A stretch of 51,809 nucleotides of DNA from Flavobacteriales bacterium. Its GTDB lineage: Bacteria; Bacteroidota; Bacteroidia; Flavobacteriales_C; GCA-002722245. Every line of letters begins with the position of its first letter. The stretch's first letter is position 1. The translations under genes were made by a program, and so were the position numbers. The notes under the pieces are model-generated. The model saw nothing but the letters and a program-made list of their open reading frames with translations, was not told where the DNA came from and ran no database searches. Below are positions 1 through 8,613 of this stretch, piece after piece. The stretch is taken from assembly GCA_023251095.1 (NCBI GenBank), contig JAHEZL010000004.1, positions 112,226 to 164,034 on the forward strand. The letters run 5' to 3'.

Positions 1-486
1 AAACCATATGATGAGGAGTCCGCTGCAAACGCCCGTCCAGAAGTTGCTATAGAGTCCGTAAAACGTAAGGACAAGATTAGCATCGGGAAAATCGCGCATA
101 TAAATTAAATGTACTTTTTCGTCCTTTCTGAAATCGTTGGTAAAATCCTGAAACATCACCGGCACTCTGCTGTTTTTTGGAAAAAATTCAATCACCGAAC
201 AAAATTCATTGTGACCTGCGCTGAAATAATGTTTAATGCATTTTCCTTCGGCATACTCTCCTTCAGAAAATTCAGAAAGTGTTGCTACGGCAGGAGCGAT
301 GAGTAAAATAATCAATCCGATGATAAATATTTTGGTGTTGAATAATTTAAAATCGTAGTCGGGACTGACATGCAAAAACTTTTCCCACCAGGTTCTTTTC
401 TTAGGAACCTCATATTTAAAATCCTTGTTTTCGGGAACTATTTCGTTGCCGTTTTCCCGGGATTTTTTTTTGAAAAACCAACTCAT
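1..486 (-). CDS. Hypothetical membrane protein, partial (C-terminus beyond window)
   Basis: The frame stays open from an ATG at 486 to the left edge of the window, 162 codons. The N-terminus is charged and cytoplasmic-looking (starts MSWFFKKKSRE). A hydrophobic segment follows at about residues 52-70 (IFIIGLIILLIAPAVA), then a soluble stretch of about 80 residues with two cysteines, and a second hydrophobic segment starts near residue 150. This TM-soluble-TM plan resembles DUF3592-type proteins, but I cannot confirm the family. Its ATG overlaps the stop codon of the upstream PAP2 gene by four bases (ATGA), so the two are translationally coupled in one operon. Function is unknown. Confidence 0.75.
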   Translation of the reverse strand, partial: MSWFFKKKSRENGNEIVPENKDFKYEVPKKRTWWEKFLHVSPDYDFKLFNTKIFIIGLIILLIAPAVATLSEFSEGEYAEGKCIKHYFSAGHNEFCSVIEFFPKNSRVPVMFQDFTNDFRKDEKVHLIYMRDFPDANLVLTFYGLYSNFWTGVCSGLLIIWF

Positions 487-1073
487 TTTGTTCTCTGTTT
501 TAGCCAGAGGTTTATTCTGTGGCAGGCATAAGCAGAGCCTGCGCCCACAAGCGCTCCAACCAATACATCAGTAGGATAATGAACTCCTAAGTGCATGCGT
601 GAATATCCCACTGCACCTGCCCACACAAAAGACGGAGCGATGACATACCATTTTGGAAAAGCCAATGACAGGGAAGTGGCTACAGAAAAGGCATCGCTGG
701 TGTGTCCTGAGGGAAATGACGGACTACCTCCGTCGGTCATTTTTTGAATGTCGGGGTAATCTATAAAAGGTCGCGTTCTCTTGATGCTGTATTTTAACAA
801 GGTGGAAAATCCTCCGGCTACTATTACAGAAGCTCCTATGTACAAACCTTTTCGGGTGAGTAAGGAATCTTTTTTAAGGAGTCCGATTCCTGTAATTAAA
901 ACAGGAGTACTAATGACAACAGGAGTGACCGAGTTGGTGAAAAGTAAAAAGGTGCCGTCGAGATTTTTGTTTCTGTTCACGTTGATTTCCCGGAGTAAAT
1001 CAATGTCCCAGTTTTGAGAAAAAGAACTGCTGCTCAACGAAAAACACAATAACAGGAGGACTAGTTTTTTCAA
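483..1073 (-). CDS. PAP2-family phosphatase (secreted or membrane-linked)
   Basis: A 196-residue protein with an N-terminal signal peptide ending around SFSQ (residue 20). All three PAP2 active-site motifs are visible: K94-x6-RP at 94-102, PSGH at 121-124, and SR-x5-H-x3-D at 158-169. Such enzymes remove phosphate from lipid phosphates such as undecaprenyl diphosphate, phosphatidylglycerol phosphate or lipid A. Hydrophobic segments around 50-65, 75-93 and 140-156 fit membrane placement of the active site on the periplasmic side. The start is a TTG at 1073: there is no in-frame ATG upstream before a stop, and any later ATG would remove the signal peptide. It is cotranscribed with the downstream membrane gene (4-base overlap). 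The exact substrate is not deducible. Confidence 0.9.
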   Translation of the reverse strand: MKKLVLLLLCFSLSSSSFSQNWDIDLLREINVNRNKNLDGTFLLFTNSVTPVVISTPVLITGIGLLKKDSLLTRKGLYIGASVIVAGGFSTLLKYSIKRTRPFIDYPDIQKMTDGGSPSFPSGHTSDAFSVATSLSLAFPKWYVIAPSFVWAGAVGYSRMHLGVHYPTDVLVGALVGAGSAYACHRINLWLKQRTK

Positions 1074-1202
1074 TGCAAATGATTATTTTTAAACCTCTAA
1101 GCTACAAAATCCCAATGTAAAGTAATTTCGTAGTTTACATAAACTTAATATGAATTCTTTCATTCACAGTTTTGTAGCGCTTAGATTTGCATTTTTAAAA
1201 TT

Positions 1203-3236
1203 ATGGCGAAAATACCTGTTATCAATAGAGAAGTAAGCTGGCTCTCCTTCAATGAAAGAGTGTTGCAAGAAGCTGTGGATATTAAGAACCCTGTAATTGA
1301 AAGATTGCGTTTTCTGGGGATTTTCTCCAATAATATGGATGAATTTTTCAGAGTGAGAGTAGGGTCTTTGTTCAGGAAAATTTCTGTGGATCACGACAAA
1401 AAAGATAAATTGCTCCTGGCGCAGATTCATAAAACCGTAGTGCGTTTACAGCATTCGGCTGAAAAAATCATGAGCGATTTAAAAAAAGAGCTGGAGAAAA
1501 ACAATGTTTTTTTAATTGACAATACCAAGCTGAATAAGGAGCAAGGCGAGTTTGTTAAAGATTATTTCACTCAGAAAGTACGACCGTTGCTTTTCCCCAT
1601 CATGATTAAATCGGCGCCAAAGTTTCCCGATTTGCATGACGATACCCTTTATCTGGCGGTACTTTTAAGAGATTCAAAAGAAGATGAGGAAGATGAATAT
1701 GCCATTATAGAAATTCCCGACTCCATTCCCCGTTTTGTGATTTTGCCCGATAGCAACGGAAAGAAATTTGTGATGTTTGTGGATGACATCATTCGTTATA
1801 ATCTGAAAGATATTTTTACGCTGTTTGAAGAGTATGATACTTTTAAAGCATACTCCATCAAAGTAACCCGTGATGCCGAATTGGATATTGCTGCCGATGT
1901 ATCTAAAAGCTTGTCGGAACTGCTTTCTTATAGCATTAAGCAAAGAGCTAAAGGAGCAGCGGTACGATTTGTTTATGATTTAAAAATTCCGGACAACTTA
2001 CTTAATTTCATTCTCAAAAAATCAAAAATTACTGAAACAGAAATTTTAATTCCGGGAGGAAAATATCACAATGCCCGTGATTACATGAAGTTTCCTTCTT
2101 TTGGTATTGCTACTCATGAATATGCGGTGCAAAAACCTTTGGAACATCCCGATTTAAAATCGGGAGTGAGCATGTTTAAAGTGCTCAAACAAAAAGATGT
2201 TTTGCTGCAATATCCTTATCATTCATTTACGCATGTTTTGGATTTTTTACGTGATGCGGCGATCGATCCGAAGGTACGTACCATTCGCATGACGATTTAC
2301 CGTTTGGCTAAAGAATCGGCAATTATTAATGCATTGGTAAATGCGGCGCACAACGGAAAAAAAGTGATGGTGCTCATGGAAATTCAGGCGCGTTTTGACG
2401 AAAGAGCGAATATTAAATATGCTAAAACTTTACAGGAAGCAGGAGTGAACGTGGTATTCGGACTCAAAAATTTAAAAGTACACAGTAAGCTGATATTAAT
2501 TTCCCGCAGGGAGCGCAACCGCACTGTACGATACGCTTGTGTTGGAACAGGTAATTTCAATAAAGACACTGCGAAAGTGTTTTCCGATGTTTCACTATTT
2601 ACCTTGGATAAACGAATTACAGTGGACCTTCAAAATCTGTTTAAGTTTTTTGAAGATTTATATAAGCCTTATAAATACAAGCACATTATTTTATCGCCTT
2701 TCAATACCCGAAAGAAAATCAATTCATTTATCAATAAAGAAATCGCCAATGCCAAGTTGGGAAAACGGGCAGAGATTTTTTTGAAGATGAATAGTTTGAA
2801 TGACGACGGAATGGTGAAGAAAATATATTCTGCTGCTGCAGCGGGAGTAAAAGTGCGTTTGCTGGTGCGTGGTATTTGCAGTGTGGCGCAGGGATTGGCC
2901 AATTTTAATGAAAATTTAGAAGTGAGAAGTTTGGTGGGTCGTTATCTGGAACATTCCCGTATTTTTATTTTCCATAATGCGGGACATCCTAAATATTTTA
3001 TTTCTTCTGCCGATTTTTTAACGCGTAATCTCGATAATAGAATAGAAGTAACTTGTCCGATTTACGACACCAAAATAAAAAATGAAATCAGGGAGTTTGT
3101 TGAAATGCAATGGACCGATAATGTTAAAATGCGCGTGCTCGATCACAAATTAAGCAACTCGTATTTTGTTGATGGAAAAAGTAAAAAAATTGAAGCACAT
3201 ATAGATTATTACAATTATCTTCGGAAACAAAAATAA
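1203..3236 (+). CDS. ppk1: Polyphosphate kinase 1
   Basis: A 677-residue protein of normal length for PPK1, which reversibly transfers the terminal phosphate of ATP to a growing polyphosphate chain. The N-terminal domain starts with the family signature NREVSWLSFNERVLQEA and continues with NNMDEFFRVRVG. The two phospholipase-D-like C-terminal domains carry the histidines of the active site: KVHSKL near residue 425 (the autophosphorylated His) and LEHSRIF near residue 583. The next gene starts six bases after the stop and encodes the opposing exopolyphosphatase, so synthesis and breakdown of polyphosphate are in one operon. It is divergent from the PAP2 operon, with a 129-base shared upstream region. 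Confidence 0.97.
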   Translation: MAKIPVINREVSWLSFNERVLQEAVDIKNPVIERLRFLGIFSNNMDEFFRVRVGSLFRKISVDHDKKDKLLLAQIHKTVVRLQHSAEKIMSDLKKELEKNNVFLIDNTKLNKEQGEFVKDYFTQKVRPLLFPIMIKSAPKFPDLHDDTLYLAVLLRDSKEDEEDEYAIIEIPDSIPRFVILPDSNGKKFVMFVDDIIRYNLKDIFTLFEEYDTFKAYSIKVTRDAELDIAADVSKSLSELLSYSIKQRAKGAAVRFVYDLKIPDNLLNFILKKSKITETEILIPGGKYHNARDYMKFPSFGIATHEYAVQKPLEHPDLKSGVSMFKVLKQKDVLLQYPYHSFTHVLDFLRDAAIDPKVRTIRMTIYRLAKESAIINALVNAAHNGKKVMVLMEIQARFDERANIKYAKTLQEAGVNVVFGLKNLKVHSKLILISRRERNRTVRYACVGTGNFNKDTAKVFSDVSLFTLDKRITVDLQNLFKFFEDLYKPYKYKHIILSPFNTRKKINSFINKEIANAKLGKRAEIFLKMNSLNDDGMVKKIYSAAAAGVKVRLLVRGICSVAQGLANFNENLEVRSLVGRYLEHSRIFIFHNAGHPKYFISSADFLTRNLDNRIEVTCPIYDTKIKNEIREFVEMQWTDNVKMRVLDHKLSNSYFVDGKSKKIEAHIDYYNYLRKQK

Positions 3237-3242
3237 TCCGGG

Positions 3243-4133
3243 ATGAACCTTCTTAAATTTGCTGCCATTGATATAGGATCCAACGCCATTCGTTTGATCA
3301 TTTATCATGTGGTGGAAGATTCCAGAGGAGTTGTTTTCAATAAGAATGAAGCGTACAGAGTGCCCATTCGTCTCGGAAATGAATCCTTTGATCATCAGCA
3401 TATTTCTCACGTTACCATTTTAAAATTGGTGGATGCCATGATCGCTTTTGAAAAGCTGATGAAAGTGCATGAAGTGATTGCTTACCGCGCCTGTGCTACA
3501 TCGGCGATGCGTGATGCCAAAAATAATCAGGAAATTGTAAAGGAAGTAAAAGAGAAATCGGGCATTAAAATAGAAGTGATCAGCGGACAGGAGGAAGCGG
3601 ATTATATTTATGAAACGCATCTTTTTCAATCGCTGGCCATTGACCGCCCCTTCTTATATATGGACGTTGGCGGAGGAAGTACCGAGCTCACTTTGTATCA
3701 CCGCAATGTTCCCGAAGCATCTACTTCTTTTAAAATAGGAACCATTCGTTTGTTGCAGGATAAAGTTTCGGAAGAAACCTGGGACGAGATGAAAAAGTGG
3801 GTGAAGGAAAAATGCAAAGACAAAAAGAAACTGGAGATCATCGGGTCGGGTGGAAACATCAATCAATTGAGTAAGCTGGCCGGATCACGTAAAAAATCAG
3901 AACTGACTTTTGAAGTCATGAAGGATTTATATCAGGATATTAAAAAACTCACCTACGAAGAGCGCATCAGTGAAATGGGAATGAAGCCCGACAGAGCGGA
4001 TGTTATTGTTCCGGCTGCTGAAATTTTCCTTAATGTAATGCGCTGGTCGGATGCAGAAGTGATCAATGCTCCCAAAACAGGAATGGGTGATGGCATCATT
4101 CGTAAGTTGTATCAGGAGTATAAGAAGAGGTAG
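3243..4133 (+). CDS. ppx: Ppx/GppA-family exopolyphosphatase
   Basis: A 296-residue member of the ASKHA-fold Ppx/GppA phosphatases. The phosphate-1 motif AAIDIGSNAIRLII is at residues 7-20 and the phosphate-2 motif DVGGGSTEL near residue 140; GSGGNINQL near residue 202 fits the adenosine/phosphate loop region. The protein has only the two N-terminal domains and lacks the HD-type C-terminal extension of the roughly 500-residue enterobacterial enzymes, as is common in Bacteroidota. It would remove terminal phosphate from polyphosphate, or act on pppGpp; these two activities cannot be told apart here. The six-base gap to ppk1 indicates one transcript. Confidence 0.93.
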   Translation: MNLLKFAAIDIGSNAIRLIIYHVVEDSRGVVFNKNEAYRVPIRLGNESFDHQHISHVTILKLVDAMIAFEKLMKVHEVIAYRACATSAMRDAKNNQEIVKEVKEKSGIKIEVISGQEEADYIYETHLFQSLAIDRPFLYMDVGGGSTELTLYHRNVPEASTSFKIGTIRLLQDKVSEETWDEMKKWVKEKCKDKKKLEIIGSGGNINQLSKLAGSRKKSELTFEVMKDLYQDIKKLTYEERISEMGMKPDRADVIVPAAEIFLNVMRWSDAEVINAPKTGMGDGIIRKLYQEYKKR

Positions 4134-4180
4134 TTAGCTGGTATTTCGTGAAAAGGATAGTTTAATAATTGATGATCCAC

Positions 4181-4215
4181 AAAAAAAGGAAGCTGGCCCC
4201 AAACCAACTTCCTTT
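4181..4215 (-). terminator. Intrinsic terminator after the GH2 gene
   Basis: On the minus strand a stem AAAGGAAG/CTTCCTTT, extended by TGG/CCA, is followed by a run of seven T (the A run at 4181-4187 on the plus strand). It lies just past the stop of the minus-strand GH2 gene and between two convergent genes, so it could also slow transcription from ppx. Confidence 0.75.
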
Positions 4216-4237
4216 CAAACTACGAAACCTAAACCTA

Positions 4238-7036
4238 TTATTGAACAACAACCTTTGTCACAAACCTGCTTGTATTTCCATTTACTTCTAAAAAATAAAT
4301 TCCTTCTCCGAGTTCTTCAGTAGAAATGGTGAACGTAGCGGATTGAATATTGGAAAACGCCTTAACTTCTTTTCCTGTTACATCTATCAATCGAATATTT
4401 ACTTGTTCTTTAATAGAATAAATATTCACTTCGGAAGTAGCGGGATTAGGGAAAATAATCAGGCTATTTTTTTCATGAGCATTGATCTCTATAACTTCAG
4501 TCATCGATACCGGATCAATATGAATAAAATCAATTTTTGCGTTGCTGGCTCCCGATACGGTTTCGGGTTTTATGGTGAGTTTGCCATCGCTTACATAAAC
4601 AGTGTCGCTGCCATAAACATGGCGTTTAGAAGAGTAAACAGCATCTTTTACAATTAATTTTCCTTCGGCACTTATGGCATTAAAACTATCAAAAGAAGTA
4701 GGGTCTCCCGCTGCGATGCTTACTTTGTAATAACCTTCGGGCAAAGCGATTTCCCAGAAATTATATCCGTTATTCAATTGCATGTGCATAAAAGTGTCGA
4801 AGGTTTTTGGCGACTCCACTTTTCGCTCGCGTGCATTTGCAGTAATGGCCTGGTTCCATCCGTAGGAATATCCGTTGTTCCTGTTGCCATAAATATTTCC
4901 GGCATCTTTCAAATAGCCCGATGGAGTGGTGGTAGCCGTCATTTCAAAATTTACTTGAATTGCGGCGGGAGCTATATTAATAGTGTAAGGTCCGTTGAAC
5001 TGCCAGTAGCAAGTATCGTAATGAGGCACTCCGTTTTTATAAGCAATGATAGAAACCATGTTGATACCTCTGGCCAATGTTACGTTGGTCCAGCTGTAAA
5101 TATGATCGTTGCTTGTTTTTGTAGCGAGTTGATTTTTTCCCACTTTCATTTTTACCGAATCGCAATTGGAATAAACTTTTGCAGTGAGTACTGAATCATA
5201 GCGAAGGGTAAATCTTCTGCTGGTGATGTAGCCGAAAGGAACTGTTGACCAGTTGGCTTTGTAATAATAAAAAGCATCTTTTTTTGTGAGGCGATCCCGG
5301 GTCACTAATCCTTTATCATTGATTCCCGGCTGCATTCCTTCTTTTCTTCCGTCGGAAGCAAAATCAAATCCTACCCAAACAGAAGTCGACCAAAGAAAAG
5401 GTCTCGCCAGAATTTGCTGCCAGTGTGCTTCATGAAAAAGGGCCTGGTATTCTTCGGGATGCCACGGACCATAATTTAATGGTTCAACAGGATTCAGCGG
5501 TTCGTGCTGATTGATATTTGCGCCTGCACCGTATTCGCTTACGCCCACACTATTGCCGGGGTGGGCGTTGTGTTGAGTGGTGGCCCAGGCTCCAAAGTCG
5601 TTGTAAGTATTGTAATACCAGCCGTTGTAAACGTTGCAGGAATAAATATCAGAGTAAAAATTTAAAGCAGCATTGCTGCTCATTGCTGCGCTGGCAGTTA
5701 AGCGGGTGCTGTCTATCTGATGTGCCAGCGTATTTAATTGTTGCACCAATGGCGCTGGATCGGGACCTGATTTGTAAGTAATTTCATTGCTCAATCCCCA
5801 AACAATTACGCTTGGGTGATTGTAGTTTTGATACATTAATTCTTTCAGTTGCAGTTTTGCATTATCACTAAAAGTTTGTGAAGCATCCACTCTGTCGATC
5901 AATGGAATTTCCGTCCACACTACAATACCGGTGGAGTCGCAATAGTTGTAAGTGTATTGTCCGTGTTGATAATGGGAGAGACGAATGTAATTGCAACCCA
6001 GTTCTTTCAAAATATCAAGATCCTGTTTTCTGTTGGCATCAGAAATCGCCCTGCCTTTATCCAAGCGGTCTTCATGATGAGCCACGCCGTGTAAACGACA
6101 GGAAGTGCCATTGAGGAAAAATCCGTTGTTGGCGTCCACGGAATAATAGCGAATTCCCAAAGGTTGAATTACTTCATCTATTACAATTCCGCCAACCTTT
6201 ACCTGTGTTTTTACGGAGTACAAATAAGGATTAGAGAGCCCGTTCCACAAAGTAGGATTGTTGATGGTGGTGGAAGAAGTATAGCTGGCTTGCGCGCCTG
6301 CAGGCAGAGAGGCTGAGGTAGTGAGCGTTTGAATAACATTTCCGGCAGCGTTACTGATTAAATAATTTACAGTAACGTTCGCAGCAGCGTTTTGATCATT
6401 TTTTACCTCCGCCTTTAAATAAATATCTGCTTTTGCAGAGCTCACATTTTTTTGTGTGATATAAACTCCGGGAGAGCCAAAATCCAAGGGTGTAATATGA
6501 ATGGGATCGGTAAATAAAAGCTCTACAGATTTAGTTATGCCGCCAAAAAAAGTAAAATCAGCTTCCAACGGAGCGGCTAAAATATTTTCTGCATTGCTCA
6601 CTTTTACTGCTACTACGTTGTCGGTTCCAATATTTGCAAAGCTGCTAATGTCAAATACAAAGGCAGAGTATCCGCCCACATGCTGACCTACAAAATTGCC
6701 ATTTACATAAACATCGCTTTGCAGGTTGACCGAGTTGAATTTTAAAAAAATCCTTTTTCCACTCATGCTGTTACTCACTGTAAAATGTTTTCGGTACCAG
6801 CCTATGCCCTGGTAATAATTGTTGCCGCCATCTTGCCCGTCCATGTTGTTCCAGGTATGAGGAGTAGTGACTGCATCCCATCCGGCGTCGTTAAAATTGC
6901 TGGCCTGCGTTCCGGCTGCATCGCATTTGCAAAATTTCCAGGAGCTGTTAAAATCCAAAAGGATCCGGTTTTGAGCCTGTATTGAAATAAATGCTGACAT
7001 TACACACATCAAAAAAAGTAATTTTATTTTTTTCAT
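4238..7036 (-). CDS. Secreted GH2 glycoside hydrolase (beta-galactosidase-like) with T9SS type A tag
   Basis: A 932-residue protein with a signal peptide ending at QAQ (about residue 22). A jelly-roll sugar-binding domain (about 25-175) is followed by an Ig-like GH2 domain (about 180-295) and the TIM barrel (about 300-600). The acid/base is Glu419 in WGLSNEI and the nucleophile Glu501 in VSEYGAG, the standard GH2 pair. Residues about 690-850 look like a malectin-type carbohydrate-binding domain (YGNRNNGYSYGWN). The last 75 residues (from about 858, IIFPNPATSEVNIYS) form a T9SS type A sorting domain, so the enzyme should reach the cell surface or medium. Family members act on beta-galactosides, beta-glucuronides or beta-mannosides; specificity is not clear. 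The divergent neighbour at 7176 may regulate or accompany it. Confidence 0.93.
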   Translation of the reverse strand: MKKIKLLFLMCVMSAFISIQAQNRILLDFNSSWKFCKCDAAGTQASNFNDAGWDAVTTPHTWNNMDGQDGGNNYYQGIGWYRKHFTVSNSMSGKRIFLKFNSVNLQSDVYVNGNFVGQHVGGYSAFVFDISSFANIGTDNVVAVKVSNAENILAAPLEADFTFFGGITKSVELLFTDPIHITPLDFGSPGVYITQKNVSSAKADIYLKAEVKNDQNAAANVTVNYLISNAAGNVIQTLTTSASLPAGAQASYTSSTTINNPTLWNGLSNPYLYSVKTQVKVGGIVIDEVIQPLGIRYYSVDANNGFFLNGTSCRLHGVAHHEDRLDKGRAISDANRKQDLDILKELGCNYIRLSHYQHGQYTYNYCDSTGIVVWTEIPLIDRVDASQTFSDNAKLQLKELMYQNYNHPSVIVWGLSNEITYKSGPDPAPLVQQLNTLAHQIDSTRLTASAAMSSNAALNFYSDIYSCNVYNGWYYNTYNDFGAWATTQHNAHPGNSVGVSEYGAGANINQHEPLNPVEPLNYGPWHPEEYQALFHEAHWQQILARPFLWSTSVWVGFDFASDGRKEGMQPGINDKGLVTRDRLTKKDAFYYYKANWSTVPFGYITSRRFTLRYDSVLTAKVYSNCDSVKMKVGKNQLATKTSNDHIYSWTNVTLARGINMVSIIAYKNGVPHYDTCYWQFNGPYTINIAPAAIQVNFEMTATTTPSGYLKDAGNIYGNRNNGYSYGWNQAITANARERKVESPKTFDTFMHMQLNNGYNFWEIALPEGYYKVSIAAGDPTSFDSFNAISAEGKLIVKDAVYSSKRHVYGSDTVYVSDGKLTIKPETVSGASNAKIDFIHIDPVSMTEVIEINAHEKNSLIIFPNPATSEVNIYSIKEQVNIRLIDVTGKEVKAFSNIQSATFTISTEELGEGIYFLEVNGNTSRFVTKVVVQ

Positions 7037-7175
7037 CTGACTGGGTTTAATTTTTATAATTTGCCTTTAAATTTTAACTTACAGCAAACTAATTGTTTTT
7101 GATGTGTCAATAGTGTTCAGCTCTTGTTCTTGTTTTATTCAAGTCTGAACAGGTTGATTTACTTAGCTTTTTAAA

Positions 7176-8432
7176 ATGACTAACCGGGAGTATATAGAGA
7201 TTTGTAAGGGTTTGATTGAGAAAAAATTCAATCAGGGGAGCTATTTAAAATGGACGAATGGGGATTATGAGAAGTTGAGTGAACTCATTTCACAAGATAT
7301 CAAGGAATATATCAGCTCCTCTTCCCTGAAAAGAATTTTCGGGAAAGTAAATTATTCTTCCGAGCCTGCTGTTTCCACATTGAGTGTTTTGGCAAAATAT
7401 GCAGGCTATAAAGATTGGTACGATTTGGTGAATCAATCTTCTTCCGATGCCCCAAAGGTTGTTGCGCCGGAAAATGAAAAAGGAAGCAAAGTATGGAAAA
7501 TCGTTGTGCCTGTTCTTGTCGCAGGAATAATACTATTCTTTTTTTTTCTACTGAAACCGGAGCATCTGGAACATACTTTAACTTTCCATGTTTCAAAATC
7601 GGTGGCTCCTTCTAATGTTGTTTTTGATTATGATATTTCTAAAATGTCGTCTAATGACATCAGCATAAATTTCAATGATCATTTTGCCCGGGATACAAGG
7701 GAAAACAAGAAACAACTTTCTAAGGATAAAAAAACCATTACACATACTTATATGGTGTCGGGGGTTTATCATCCGATTTTGCTGGCCGATGGTGAGCCTG
7801 TTGATACTCTTACAGTTTGTATATATTCAGACGGTTGGGAATATATTTTGGCACGCTATGAGGCCAATAGCAAAGATTTTTATCCTCTTGCTGCTGCTTC
7901 GGTTCTGAAAAAAAACGGAGTACTCAGTGTTCCGAATTCCGAGATTTATAAATATTTAAAAGACACGGTTTCCGATTACCGGCTTAAGTTTAGATACGTG
8001 AAAGATTTTAAGGTAAGTGCCGAGGACATGACTTTTAAACTCAGGGGCAGAAGTGTTTCGGCCATTAAAAATAACTGCAATGAATTTGATATCTGGATTT
8101 TAGGCAGCAACAATAATATTGTTTTTAAAATATTTGATCCGGGTTGCGGAGGAGAATTTTCAAAGGTTCAGTTGGGGACTAAAATAATAGATGGGAATTT
8201 CAACGACTTATCTGCTTTCGGCCATTCTTTATCGGTTTGGAGAGACATTAGTTTGAAGGTGCTGAATAAAAAAGTCATGATATTCATTGACGGAAAAGTA
8301 ATTTACGAAGGAAAGATAGAAGGGGAAGTTGGTTCGTTGAAAGGATTTGTGATACATACCAAAGGCTCGGCGGAATTTGATGAAGTGAGTTTGGAGGCTG
8401 GGGGGGAAGTGTTGTTGAAGGATGGGTTTTAA
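7176..8432 (+). CDS. Bitopic membrane protein: HTH-like cytoplasmic domain, one TM, lectin-like periplasmic domain
   Basis: A 418-residue protein I do not recognise by name. Residues 1-88 form a compact helical domain (EYIEICKGLIEKKF ... SSLKRIFGKV ... TLSVLAKYAGYKDWYDLV) of a type seen at the N-terminus of other Bacteroidota membrane proteins; the SSSSLKRIFG stretch reads like a helix-turn-helix recognition helix. A single hydrophobic segment lies at 107-126 with no signal peptide, so the N-terminus should be cytoplasmic. The outer part has a beta-rich PKD-like region (about 133-210) and a concanavalin/LamG-like region at the end (WRDISLKVLNKKVMIFIDGK ... FDEVSLEAG). This plan matches ToxR/CadC-style one-component sensors, which is inference. 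It is divergent from the GH2 gene with 139 bases between starts. Confidence 0.8.
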   Translation: MTNREYIEICKGLIEKKFNQGSYLKWTNGDYEKLSELISQDIKEYISSSSLKRIFGKVNYSSEPAVSTLSVLAKYAGYKDWYDLVNQSSSDAPKVVAPENEKGSKVWKIVVPVLVAGIILFFFFLLKPEHLEHTLTFHVSKSVAPSNVVFDYDISKMSSNDISINFNDHFARDTRENKKQLSKDKKTITHTYMVSGVYHPILLADGEPVDTLTVCIYSDGWEYILARYEANSKDFYPLAAASVLKKNGVLSVPNSEIYKYLKDTVSDYRLKFRYVKDFKVSAEDMTFKLRGRSVSAIKNNCNEFDIWILGSNNNIVFKIFDPGCGGEFSKVQLGTKIIDGNFNDLSAFGHSLSVWRDISLKVLNKKVMIFIDGKVIYEGKIEGEVGSLKGFVIHTKGSAEFDEVSLEAGGEVLLKDGF

Positions 8433-8458
8433 GATTTCAGAATATCATTCAGTGCGTT

Positions 8459-8591
8459 TTCACCCAGTACGTCATTGCGAAATTTTTGTACTCAAAAATG
8501 AAGCAACCTCATCATCATTTTTAATTAGTTAACCATTATAAGTTTGCTTCATTTTTGAGCACAAAAATTTCGCAATGACGTACTGGGTGAA
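8459..8591. repeat. Large imperfect palindrome (48-bp arms, 37-nt loop), REP/MITE-like
   Basis: The left arm 8459-8506 and right arm 8544-8591 are reverse complements at 47 of 48 positions; the one mismatch is GTACTC versus GAGCAC. The loop is 8507-8543. It sits between the converging ends of the 7176-8432 gene and the 8614-10407 gene, so it may act as a bidirectional terminator as RNA. A diverged relative of one arm is at 24346-24398. The core GTCATTGCGA...GAAGCAA resembles palindromic repeats scattered through many Bacteroidota genomes (from memory). Confidence 0.85.
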
Positions 8592-8613
8592 GGAAGAGAG
8601 GAGTGAATATACC

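Noticed and set aside
1182-1189. TAGATTTG as a Bacteroidota -7 box for ppk1
   Set aside because: It is only 13 bases before the ATG and has no TTG element at the right distance upstream.
5518-6114. Plus-strand frames inside the GH2 gene (5518-5781, 5878-6114)
   Set aside because: Cys/Arg-rich shadow frames opposite conserved GH2 catalytic sequence.
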